From an uncultured Dorea sp. (GTDB lineage: Bacteria > Bacillota > Clostridia > Lachnospirales > Lachnospiraceae), in NCBI GenBank assembly GCA_910577685.1, contig CAJTOH010000033.1, forward strand, positions 1 to 41,856: a stretch of DNA of 41,856 nucleotides. Direction: 5' to 3'. The translations under genes were made by a program, and so were the position numbers. The stretch's first letter is position 1; each line of letters opens with the position of its first letter. The notes beneath the pieces are model-generated. The model searched no databases. It saw only the letters and a program-made list of their open reading frames with translations, and was not told where the DNA came from. Shown here piece by piece: positions 23,583 through 31,824 of this stretch.

Positions 23583-26500
23583 ATGAAACCAATCAGATTA
23601 GTTATGTCGGCCTTCGGGTCTTATGCGGAAAAGACGGAGATTGACTTTACAGACGTACAGCACGGCCTGTTCCTGGTCACAGGCGATACGGGCGCAGGGA
23701 AGACGACGGTATTTGACGCGGTTACATACGCTCTGTACGATCAGACAAGCGGCGGGAAGCGCGACGGGAATATGATGAGGAGCCAGTATGCGTCCGAAGA
23801 GACGGATACCTATGTGGAGTATACTTTCTCCTATCGGGAGGAAATATATACGGTACGCCGGAACCCGGAATATCTGCGGCTTGGGAAACGCAGATATGCG
23901 GACGGTTCCCCAAGATATGTAAAAGAATCTCCCAAGGTGGAGCTGTTTCTTCCGGATGGAAATGTATATCGCGGCAGGAAACGGGAGACGGATCAGAAGA
24001 TTGTGGAGATCATGGGGATGGATGCGGATCAATTTACCCAGATCGCTATGATTGCACAGGGGGATTTTCTGAAATTGCTCCATGCGGAATCGAAGGAACG
24101 CAGGAGGATCTTTTCAAAAATATTCGGCACCAAGTTATACCATAGGGTGCAGGAGGAATTAAAACGGCGCGCAGGGGTATTGTATGGTCAGTTGGAGGAT
24201 AATTTGCGGGCTGCAAAACAGGAGATGGAACGGGTAGAATTTGCAGGAAATTATTCATTTATTGACGATGAAATGAATGAAAGTTCATGTATAGAGCATT
24301 TTAATACGCTGAAGGAGTATTCTGTAATTCCTTATGACGAGGTGATGGAGGCATTAAAGGAGATAATCAAAACAGGAAATATTCTGGAAAAGGAGAAGAA
24401 AAAGACGGCGGAAACCCTACGGATGTTTTTGGATGAGTTAAACGGAAAGAAGAGAGAGGGGGAGACTTTGAACCGGTTGTTCGATGCCTTTGACCAAGTC
24501 CGGCTAAGGGAGGAGGAGCTTTCCCGAAAAGAGGAGGAATGTAAGGGGTGGGAATCGCGGCTTCTGGTAGCTCAGAGGGCGGAAAAGGTTCAGGTTCAGG
24601 AGACGAGGCTGGTACGGGGACAGGACGCTCTCGGGAAGATTCGGAAAAATCTTGCGGATCTCAGCCTCAGGCTTGACAGCCTTAAGGTTCAGGTTCTGGA
24701 AACGAAGGAGATAAAATTACGGCTGGAGGAAGAACTTGCAAGGCAGGAGAAATCCTGTAATGCCGAGGTAGTCAGATTGGAGGACGCGCTGCCCCAGTAT
24801 GAGCGGTATGAGCAGTTAAAGGAGCAATATAAGAAGGAACAGAAGTCGAAGGAGAAAATGCAAAGAGAGCTGGATAAGCAGAAGAAGCTGCTGGACGAAT
24901 TAAAGAAACAGGAGGATGATGCCAGAAAGATTCAGGAGAGGTATGCTAAGAGTCCGGGCAAGATTGAGGGTCTTCGAATCAAGGAACGGCAGCAGGTTTT
25001 ACGAAGCAGAGAATTGACGGAATTAGAGAACCAGTGGAAGCATCTTGAAAATGAAACGGAAGAATTGCAGTCGAGAAAGAGGCTTGCAGAGAAGGATCAT
25101 GACTCGTATCTGAAAGTGTTTCAGGCTTATGAAGAGAGGTATCAGGCATTTTTCATGGAACAGGCGGGGATTCTGGCAGGGAAGCTGGAGGCAGGAAAGC
25201 CATGTCCGGTGTGCGGTTCCTGCGAACATCCGAATATCTGTACGCTGACAGAAGGAGCGCCTACCCAGCAGGAGGTAGAAAAGGCGAAGAAGAAGCGAGA
25301 TCAGGCTGAGGAAAGAAGGGAACAGTCTGCGGCGATGCTTCGGGAGCAGGCGGTCCGGTGTAAGGCAGAGGGAGACGCATTTGCAAGAGAATTTGAGAGG
25401 GTGATGGAGAAATCATTTTCAGAAGATGACAAAGAAAATGATGTGGTCAAATCCTTGATTCGGGAAGCGGCAGCTAAGAACGGACGGGAAGCGCAGGAGA
25501 TCAGAAAAGAACTTGAGAACGCGAACCGGGAGGCAGAGATGTATCAGCGCGCGGTTGAAACGGAACAGAGAGTCAGGGAAGAGCTTCATAGTCTGGAACA
25601 GTCTTATGAGCAGGCAAAATCCGAATACGGAGACTTGCTGATCGGTGAAAAAAGGCTGGAGTCAGAAATTCGGATGAAAGAAGAGAAGCTTCCGTTTCCT
25701 TCACTTGCGCAGGCTAAGGAAAGAAGGGACGAGTTAAAGAAGGCATTAGATGCGGCGAGGAGGGGATTTGAGCAGGCGGAGGAGAAAGAGCGGCAGACCA
25801 TAGAAGAGATGCGGAAATTAGAAGGCCAAAAGACCGGCAGCGAGGAGTCTTTGAGGCAGCAGGAAGAAGAGGTGAGGGAGTGCAGGTCGGATTATGATGC
25901 GGCGCTTATACAGCAAGGGTTCGGCGATGAGGCCGCATATATGGGGGGAAAGTTATCTTTGGACGCTATGGAAGAGCTGGAAAGAAAGGTTAAGGAATTC
26001 CATACTCAGGTAAACGAGGCGGCGGGCAGGAAGAAATCCCTTAAGGAGCAGTTGGAGGGCAAGGAGAGAGCCGATTTATTGAAGCTTGGGGATATGATTC
26101 AGGAAGCGGCGTCGAATCAGAAGAATGCTCAGGAGGAATATGTCCGTCTGTTCAGTGTGAATCAGAAGAACCGGGAAGTGAGAAGCCGGTTGAAGCATTT
26201 TCTGGAAAAGGACAAAGAGCTGCAGCTGCAGTATGAGATGATGGGGAATCTGAGCAGAACCGCGAACGGGAATTTAAGCGGTACGGTGAAGCTGGATTTT
26301 GAGACGTATGTGCAGAGGCAGTATTTTAAGCAGATTATACGCGCCGCGAATAAGAGGCTGCTTCGGATGACTTCGGGGGAATTCATTTTACAGTGCCGGG
26401 ATGTGAAGAATCTGGCAAGTCAGGGGCAGGCCGGGCTTGATCTTGATATCTATCATATGGCAAGCGATTCCGTGCGCGACGTGAAGACGTTGTCGGGCGG

Positions 26501-26777
26501 GGAATCGTTCATGGCTTCTCTTTCCATGGCATTGGGGCTTTCCGATATTGTACGGAATACGGCGGGGGCGATACATTTGGATACAATGTTTGTGGATGAA
26601 GGCTTCGGTTCTCTGGATGATGGGGCAAGAGGGCAGGCGATCCGGATTCTGACGGAGCTTGCCGATGAGAAGACATTAGTGGGGATTATCTCCCATGTAA
26701 ATGAGCTGAAAGAGCAGATAGACCGTAAGCTGATGGTTACAAGGACGGATAAAGGGAGCGCGGCGAAGTGGGCGTGA
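23583..26777 (+). CDS. sbcC: Exonuclease subunit SbcC (Rad50-like ATPase)
   Basis: This 1064-residue SMC-like ATPase partners SbcD. Walker A is GDTGAGKTT (about residues 37-45). Two long coiled coils rich in Lys, Glu and Gln flank the zinc hook CPVC (Cys541, Cys544). The C-terminal half has the ABC signature LSGGESFMASLSMALGLSD and Walker B MFVDEGFGSLDD, followed by the switch histidine in GIISHV. Length and layout are those of full Firmicute SbcC. No damage or frameshift is seen. Confidence 0.97.
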   Translation: MKPIRLVMSAFGSYAEKTEIDFTDVQHGLFLVTGDTGAGKTTVFDAVTYALYDQTSGGKRDGNMMRSQYASEETDTYVEYTFSYREEIYTVRRNPEYLRLGKRRYADGSPRYVKESPKVELFLPDGNVYRGRKRETDQKIVEIMGMDADQFTQIAMIAQGDFLKLLHAESKERRRIFSKIFGTKLYHRVQEELKRRAGVLYGQLEDNLRAAKQEMERVEFAGNYSFIDDEMNESSCIEHFNTLKEYSVIPYDEVMEALKEIIKTGNILEKEKKKTAETLRMFLDELNGKKREGETLNRLFDAFDQVRLREEELSRKEEECKGWESRLLVAQRAEKVQVQETRLVRGQDALGKIRKNLADLSLRLDSLKVQVLETKEIKLRLEEELARQEKSCNAEVVRLEDALPQYERYEQLKEQYKKEQKSKEKMQRELDKQKKLLDELKKQEDDARKIQERYAKSPGKIEGLRIKERQQVLRSRELTELENQWKHLENETEELQSRKRLAEKDHDSYLKVFQAYEERYQAFFMEQAGILAGKLEAGKPCPVCGSCEHPNICTLTEGAPTQQEVEKAKKKRDQAEERREQSAAMLREQAVRCKAEGDAFAREFERVMEKSFSEDDKENDVVKSLIREAAAKNGREAQEIRKELENANREAEMYQRAVETEQRVREELHSLEQSYEQAKSEYGDLLIGEKRLESEIRMKEEKLPFPSLAQAKERRDELKKALDAARRGFEQAEEKERQTIEEMRKLEGQKTGSEESLRQQEEEVRECRSDYDAALIQQGFGDEAAYMGGKLSLDAMEELERKVKEFHTQVNEAAGRKKSLKEQLEGKERADLLKLGDMIQEAASNQKNAQEEYVRLFSVNQKNREVRSRLKHFLEKDKELQLQYEMMGNLSRTANGNLSGTVKLDFETYVQRQYFKQIIRAANKRLLRMTSGEFILQCRDVKNLASQGQAGLDLDIYHMASDSVRDVKTLSGGESFMASLSMALGLSDIVRNTAGAIHLDTMFVDEGFGSLDDGARGQAIRILTELADEKTLVGIISHVNELKEQIDRKLMVTRTDKGSAAKWA

Positions 26778-26807
26778 ATGGTAAAAACGGATTAGAAGGC
26801 CGATCGG

Positions 26808-26836
26808 TTGAAATTATCAATAGAACAGGATATAAT
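26808..26836 (+). promoter_or_regulatory. Promoter for glf
   Basis: TTGAAA (26808-26813), a 17-nt spacer and a perfect TATAAT (26831-26836). The leader is about 60 nt. Confidence 0.8.
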
Positions 26837-26903
26837 TGTATGGAACGTATAGAATATATCAGCCGGACTAATTACAGAATATACAGAGAAGAGAGGACAA
26901 GAA

Positions 26904-28031
26904 ATGAAATATGATTATCTAATTGTAGGAGCAGGCCTGTTTGGAGCCATTTTTGCATACGAGGCAAACAAGGCGGGAAAACGTGTGCTGGTGATTGACC
27001 GCAGGAACCATATCGGGGGTAATATTTACACGAAAGAGACGGACGGAATTCAGGTGCATGAGTATGGCGCGCATATCTTCCACACGTCGGACAGGCAGGT
27101 GTGGGAGTATGTGCAGCAGTTTGCCGAGTTTAACCGCTATACCAACAGCCCTGTTGCAAGATACGGGGATGAATTATATAATCTTCCTTTTAATATGAAC
27201 ACTTTCAGTAAGATGTGGGGAATCAAGACTCCGGAGGAAGCAAAAGAGATTATCGACAGGCAGATTAAGGAGGCGGACATCACTGAACCAAAGAATCTGG
27301 AGGAACAGGCTATTTCGTTGGTAGGGAAGGATATCTATGAGAAACTGGTGAAAGGGTATACGGAGAAGCAGTGGGGCAAAAGGGCGACAGAACTTCCTAG
27401 TTTTATTATCCGCCGTCTTCCGGTGCGGTTCGTATATGATAATAACTATTTTAACGACAAGTATCAGGGAATCCCAATGGGCGGTTATACCCAGATGATT
27501 GCAAAGATGTTGGAAGGGATTGAGGTGCGTCTGGATACGGACTTTTTTGCAGAGCGTGAGGAGTTAAAGCAGCAGGCGGAGAAGGTTATATTTACCGGGA
27601 TGATTGACGCTTATTATGATTATTGTTACGGCGAATTGGAGTACCGCAGCCTGAGATTTGAGACGGAGACGTTAGACGTAGAGAATTATCAGGGAAATGC
27701 CGTGGTCAATTACACGGAATATGAGATCCCATACACACGGATTATCGAGCACAAGCATTTTGAGTACGGCTGTCAGGGCGGATACGGCAATACCGGGGAG
27801 AGCAACCCGAAGACGGTCATTACCAGAGAATATCCCGCGGCGTGGACGAAAGGGGCCGAACCTTATTATCCGATGAATGACGAGAAGAATAATACGCTTT
27901 ATGAGAAATATAAGGCGCTTGCGGAAAAAGAGAAGGGGGTTGTCTTTGGCGGCCGCCTTGGGATGTACCGCTATTATGATATGCATCAGGTAGTGGCTGA
28001 GGCGTTGAAATGTGTGAAGGAGAATATATAG
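26904..28031 (+). CDS. glf: UDP-galactopyranose mutase
   Basis: This 375-residue flavoenzyme interconverts UDP-galactopyranose and UDP-galactofuranose, supplying galactofuranose for surface glycans. The N-terminal FAD-binding motif is LIVGAGLFGAIFA with VIDRRNHIGGN just after. The family's VHEYGAHIFHT, the GYTEKQWGK stretch with the catalytic-site arginine and tyrosine region, and the C-terminal GGRLGMYRYYDMHQVV are all present. Length is normal. It has its own promoter and stands alone, with no glycan cluster in the window. Confidence 0.97.
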   Translation: MKYDYLIVGAGLFGAIFAYEANKAGKRVLVIDRRNHIGGNIYTKETDGIQVHEYGAHIFHTSDRQVWEYVQQFAEFNRYTNSPVARYGDELYNLPFNMNTFSKMWGIKTPEEAKEIIDRQIKEADITEPKNLEEQAISLVGKDIYEKLVKGYTEKQWGKRATELPSFIIRRLPVRFVYDNNYFNDKYQGIPMGGYTQMIAKMLEGIEVRLDTDFFAEREELKQQAEKVIFTGMIDAYYDYCYGELEYRSLRFETETLDVENYQGNAVVNYTEYEIPYTRIIEHKHFEYGCQGGYGNTGESNPKTVITREYPAAWTKGAEPYYPMNDEKNNTLYEKYKALAEKEKGVVFGGRLGMYRYYDMHQVVAEALKCVKENI

Positions 28032-28053
28032 CTTATTATATTTGAAAAAAGAA

Positions 28054-28160
28054 AGAGGCTGTCGCGTTAAGCAAAAATTCCACAAGATAGGGTATTTTCT
28101 AGGAACAAAATTCTGCCATATCTTGTAATTGCTTTGCCCATTGCAACAGCCCCTTTTTTA
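28054..28160 (+). terminator. Long imperfect hairpin after glf (terminator or miniature element)
   Basis: The outer arms are GAGGCTGT (28055-28062) and ACAGCCCC (28146-28153), followed by seven Ts. Inside, ACAAGATA (28082-28089) pairs perfectly with TATCTTGT (28119-28126). The total span of about 105 nt is far longer than a usual terminator and could be a miniature inverted-repeat element that now serves as one. Confidence 0.6.
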
Positions 28161-28170
28161 TCCTGATAGG

Positions 28171-28193
28171 AAAACAGCGCCATAAACCCGCTG
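28171..28193 (-). terminator. Possible terminator for pyrG
   Basis: On the minus strand CAGCG (28193-28189) and CGCTG (28179-28175) form a 5-bp stem with a 9-nt loop, followed by TTTT (28174-28171). It is short and modest in strength. Confidence 0.4.
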
Positions 28194-28208
28194 GAACGCG
28201 GCAATAGG

Positions 28209-29813
28209 CTATCCCCGGTACTGAAGAGCTGCCTCAATAAATCCCCGGAACAAAGGATGCGGGCGGTTCGGACGGGATTTCAGTTCCGGGTGCGCCTGCG
28301 TTGCAATGAACCATGGGTGTTTGGGGATCTCGATCATTTCCACGATATTGCCGTCCGGTGATAAGCCGGAGAGTTTCATGCCGGCCGCGGCAAGTTTTTC
28401 GCGGTAGTCGTTATTGACCTCGTAGCGGTGTCTGTGCCGTTCCCGGATCTCCCGGGTTCCGTACATCTGAAATGACTTGGAACTTTCATCAAGTATACAG
28501 GGATAGGAGCCAAGGCGCAGGGTGCCGCCGAGGTCTTCCACCCCGATCTGTTCCGGCATGATATGGATGACGGGATGGGTGGTGTTGGGGTCTAATTCTG
28601 CGCTGTGGGCATCGTTATACCCAAGTACATTTCTTGCAAATTCCACGATAGCCAACTGCATTCCAAGGCACAGCCCCAGAAATGGGACTCCGTGGGTACG
28701 TGCGTACCGGATTGCTTCTAATTTGCCGTCGATCCCCCGATGTCCGAAGCCGCCGGGGACGAGGATTCCGCTGACCTCCTGCATGAGTGCGTCAATATTT
28801 TCGGCAGTTACGGTCTCGGAATCAATCCATTTAATATTCACGGTAGCCCGACTGAAGATTCCGCCGTGCTTCAACGCTTCCACAACGCTTATATAGGCGT
28901 CGTGAAGCTGAATGTATTTGCCTACTAACGCTATGGTAATCTCGGTGTTCGGATGTTTCAGATAATCGACCATTTCAATCCAGTCTTTAAGATCCGGTTT
29001 AGGACAGTCAAGGCGCAGACATTCACAAACCACGCCGGCCAGATTCTCTTCTTCCAATGCCAGAGGAGCCTCATATAGATATTCAACATCCTGATTCTGC
29101 AGCACATGGTCGGAGGGCACATTGCAGAACAGGGCAATCTTGTCCTTGATCCCAACGTCGAGAGGACGTTCGCAGCGGCATACGAGAATGTCCGGCCGGA
29201 TACCCATCCCCTGTAGGTCCTTTACGCTTGCCTGCGTAGGTTTTGTCTTCATCTCTTGAGACGCACGCAGATAGGGTATCAGTGTAACATGGATCAGAAT
29301 TACATTCTCATGGCCCTTTTCATGCTGGAACTGGCGGATAGCCTCTAAGAAGGGCTGGCTTTCGATATCCCCTACCGTTCCGCCGACTTCAATAATGGCA
29401 ATCTCCGTATCTTCGGCGGAAGGGTTGCGGTAGAACCGGTTCTTGATCTCATTGGTAATATGAGGAATAACCTGAACCGTTCCCCCGCCGAAATCACCCC
29501 TCCGCTCTTTATGCAGGACGGACCAGTAGATCTTTCCCGTCGTGACGTTGGAGTTCTTGCTCAGGCTCTCGTCGATGAAACGCTCATAATGTCCCAGATC
29601 CAGATCAGTCTCCGCGCCGTCGTCGGTTACGAATACCTCTCCGTGCTGGACCGGGTTCATGGTTCCCGGGTCAATGTTAATATAGGGATCGAATTTCTGC
29701 ATGGTCACGGTATAACCGCGCGCTTTCAGAAGCCTTCCAAGAGACGCGGCCGTGATTCCTTTACCAAGTCCTGAGACAACCCCGCCGGTTACAAATACGT
29801 ATTTAACTGCCAT
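28209..29813 (-). CDS. pyrG: CTP synthase
   Basis: This 534-residue enzyme makes CTP from UTP, ATP and glutamine. The N-terminal synthetase domain begins KYVFVTGGVVSGLGKGI and includes the DPYINIDPGTMNP and GAETDLDLGHYERF blocks. The C-terminal glutaminase domain has PGGFGHRG, the nucleophile cysteine in FLGLCLGMQLA, and the closing histidine and glutamate in AHPELKSRP. The ATG at 29813 follows AGGAGG. It lies 44 nt after the DUF1846 gene and is probably cotranscribed with it. Confidence 0.98.
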   Translation of the reverse strand: MAVKYVFVTGGVVSGLGKGITAASLGRLLKARGYTVTMQKFDPYINIDPGTMNPVQHGEVFVTDDGAETDLDLGHYERFIDESLSKNSNVTTGKIYWSVLHKERRGDFGGGTVQVIPHITNEIKNRFYRNPSAEDTEIAIIEVGGTVGDIESQPFLEAIRQFQHEKGHENVILIHVTLIPYLRASQEMKTKPTQASVKDLQGMGIRPDILVCRCERPLDVGIKDKIALFCNVPSDHVLQNQDVEYLYEAPLALEEENLAGVVCECLRLDCPKPDLKDWIEMVDYLKHPNTEITIALVGKYIQLHDAYISVVEALKHGGIFSRATVNIKWIDSETVTAENIDALMQEVSGILVPGGFGHRGIDGKLEAIRYARTHGVPFLGLCLGMQLAIVEFARNVLGYNDAHSAELDPNTTHPVIHIMPEQIGVEDLGGTLRLGSYPCILDESSKSFQMYGTREIRERHRHRYEVNNDYREKLAAAGMKLSGLSPDGNIVEMIEIPKHPWFIATQAHPELKSRPNRPHPLFRGFIEAALQYRG

Positions 29814-29857
29814 AATATCCTCCTAGCTGAATCGTTTACGAAAAAATTACTTCTGAA

Positions 29858-31351
29858 TTATACACCTTTCCCGCCGAAAAATACAGAATTTTTTTCGTAC
29901 TTTGCCTCGAAGGTCGCTTGGATGGATAATTTTTTAAATTGTTTCATATCTACGGAGCTTACCATGACGGAAGTATGCACCTGACAGCCTCTCAACTTGG
30001 GAAGTTGGTCCAGCGCAAGCTTTGCCGCAGGATCCGTTGCCGCGCTGACAGAGAGGGCGATCAGGACTTCGTCCGTATGAAGCCTTGGGTTTTTGCTACC
30101 CTGATAGAGGGTCTTAAGCCTCTGGATCGGTTCGATGGCCTCCGGGGAAATAACATGCCGTTGGTGTTCAAGCCCTGCCAGCTCTTTGAGCGAATTCAGA
30201 AGAAGGGCGGCGGATGCGCCCAGAAGATTGGAGGTCTTACCTGTTATGATACGTCCGTCATGGAGCTGTAAAGCCGCGGCAGGCCCGTTGGTCTGACTGG
30301 CCCGTTCAAGGGCCGCATCCACCACCGGACGGTCGTGTACATTGATTCCCGCCTGATTCATAAGCATCTCGATCTTCATCACTTCCGAGTCGGAACAGGT
30401 GCCGAAAAGCAGTCGCTTTAACGAGTCGTAATATCTCCGGATGATTTCCTGACAGGAAGCCTCCCGGCAGGCTTCATCGTCGCAGATACAGTTTCCCGCC
30501 ATATTTACCCCCATATCGGTAGGGGATTTGTAGGGGCTTTCCCCGTAAATCCTCTGGAACATGGCCTTGAGCACAGGGAAGATCTCCACGTCCCGGTTGT
30601 AATTGACGGTAGTCTCCCCGTAAGCCTCCAGATGGAAGGGATCGATCATATTTACATCGTTAAGGTCTGCCGTTGCGGCCTCATAGGCGAGGTTTACCGG
30701 ATGCTTCAGCGGGATATTCCAGATGGGGAACGTCTCGAACTTGGCGTAACCCGCGGAGATTCCCCTCCGGTGTTCCTGATAGAGCTGGGACAGACAGACA
30801 GCCATCTTTCCGCTTCCGGGACCGGGAGCGGTCACCACGGCAAGAGGGCGGGAAGTCTCGATATAATCGTTCTTTCCATAACCTTCGTCGCTTACGATAT
30901 AGGGTACGTTGGACGGGTAACCGGGAATAACGAAATGGCGGTATACCTTGATTCCCAGTTTTTCCAGACGGCTTTTGAAGAGGATTGCGCTTTCCTGTCC
31001 GCTGTACTTGGTGATTACGACGCTTCCCACATAAAGCCCCTGTTCCTGATACGCGGACATCAGCCTGAGTACGTCGGAGTCATAGGTGATGCCCAAATCG
31101 CCCCTGACCTTGTTCTTTTCGATATCCTCTGCGCTGATGGCTATGATAATCTCTGCCTGGTCTGAAAGCTGCTTGAGCATCCGCAGCTTGCTGTCGGGCT
31201 GGAAGCCGGGAAGAACCCGCGAAGCGTGATAATCGTCGAATAATTTACCGCCGAATTCCAGATATAATTTCTGTCCGAATTGCTCGATACGTTCCCGGAT
31301 GTGGGCAGACTGTGTTTTTAGATACTTTTCATTGTCAAATCCGATTTTCAT
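29858..31351 (-). CDS. DUF1846 domain protein
   Basis: The protein has 497 residues, the normal length for this family. The start GFDNEKYLKTQSAHIRERI and the FDDYHASRVLPGF block are characteristic. A P-loop-like stretch APGPGSGKMA is visible near residue 175, and a CxC-type cysteine group (CICDDEACREASC) near residue 290. Structures of relatives exist but no function has been assigned; old annotations as Zn protease are not supported by any HExxH motif here. The ATG at 31351 follows AAGGGG. It is followed by pyrG on the same strand. Confidence 0.9.
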   Translation of the reverse strand: MKIGFDNEKYLKTQSAHIRERIEQFGQKLYLEFGGKLFDDYHASRVLPGFQPDSKLRMLKQLSDQAEIIIAISAEDIEKNKVRGDLGITYDSDVLRLMSAYQEQGLYVGSVVITKYSGQESAILFKSRLEKLGIKVYRHFVIPGYPSNVPYIVSDEGYGKNDYIETSRPLAVVTAPGPGSGKMAVCLSQLYQEHRRGISAGYAKFETFPIWNIPLKHPVNLAYEAATADLNDVNMIDPFHLEAYGETTVNYNRDVEIFPVLKAMFQRIYGESPYKSPTDMGVNMAGNCICDDEACREASCQEIIRRYYDSLKRLLFGTCSDSEVMKIEMLMNQAGINVHDRPVVDAALERASQTNGPAAALQLHDGRIITGKTSNLLGASAALLLNSLKELAGLEHQRHVISPEAIEPIQRLKTLYQGSKNPRLHTDEVLIALSVSAATDPAAKLALDQLPKLRGCQVHTSVMVSSVDMKQFKKLSIQATFEAKYEKNSVFFGGKGV

Positions 31352-31448
31352 AGATGATTCCCCTTACCTGTCTTACTTTTCTGATGCAATCGCACATGTT
31401 TGGTAATCTCGGAAGAGAAAAGGAAGATGTGCGAATGGTTGGAAAATG

Positions 31449-31477
31449 TTCGACATATTTATGAATGTGGTTATAAT
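31449..31477 (+). promoter_or_regulatory. Plus-strand promoter facing the small toxin gene
   Basis: TCGACA (31450-31455; or TTCGAC one base earlier) with a 16-17 nt spacer and perfect TATAAT (31472-31477). Transcription would begin near 31484, running antisense toward the 3' end of the small toxin gene and straight into the hairpin at 31490. Confidence 0.6.
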
Positions 31478-31489
31478 ATATTTAACAGG

Positions 31490-31511
31490 ATAGCCGGAAG
31501 GCTATTTTTTT
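31490..31511 (+). terminator. Short GNRA-loop terminator beside the toxin stop codon
   Basis: ATAGCC (31490-31495), loop GGAA and GGCTAT (31500-31505), followed by a seven-T run. The T-run is complementary to the last lysine codons of the minus-strand toxin gene, and the stem begins at its stop codon. Confidence 0.75.
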
Positions 31512-31585
31512 CTTTTCAGATTCGGAATACCGATTATCACTAACCCAAAAGTCAGCAGAATCATAAATTCTCCATGTGCACTCAT
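31502..31585 (-). CDS. Putative holin-like type I toxin, 27 residues
   Basis: On the minus strand a 28-codon gene encodes MSAHGEFMILLTFGLVIIG followed by a short polar tail ending KRKKK. One hydrophobic helix between a short N-terminus and a lysine-rich C-terminus is the plan of the small holin-like toxins (Hol_Tox/TxpA type) of Firmicutes. GGAAGGCGG stands 7 nt before the ATG. A minus-strand promoter at 31711-31683 gives a roughly 90-nt leader with a stable hairpin, CTCCG and CGGAG, at 31611-31622. A plus-strand promoter points at its 3' end, as in type I toxin-antitoxin loci. It is too short for ordinary gene finders. Membrane toxicity is inferred. Confidence 0.65.
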   Translation of the reverse strand: MSAHGEFMILLTFGLVIIGIPNLKRKK

Positions 31586-31682
31586 AATAATCGCCGCCTT
31601 CCGACAGGATCTCCGAACGGAGGAGGGCACGTCACCCGGCTGCCCAGGTAAATATATTATTATCAATGTTCAGAACTGATTT

Positions 31683-31711
31683 GATATTAACATAAATTAT
31701 TATGAAAAACA
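31683..31711 (-). promoter_or_regulatory. Promoter for the small toxin gene
   Basis: On the minus strand: TTGTTT (31711-31706), 17-nt spacer, TAATAT (31688-31683). The transcript would start near 31676. Confidence 0.55.
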
Positions 31712-31770
31712 ATTTAATTGTAAAAATTCCATAAAAAGCATTAAAAAATCAGTCACAGGCAATGTTTGTA

Positions 31771-31799
31771 TTGATTTCCGGTCAGGCTCTCCGTATAAT
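31771..31799 (+). promoter_or_regulatory. Promoter for ftsH
   Basis: TTGATT (31771-31776), a 17-nt spacer and perfect TATAAT (31794-31799). The leader is very short, about 20 nt, and contains the ribosome site AGGAGGAAG. Confidence 0.8.
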
Positions 31800-31824
31800 G
31801 TAAGGGTAGTACAGGAGGAAGAAG

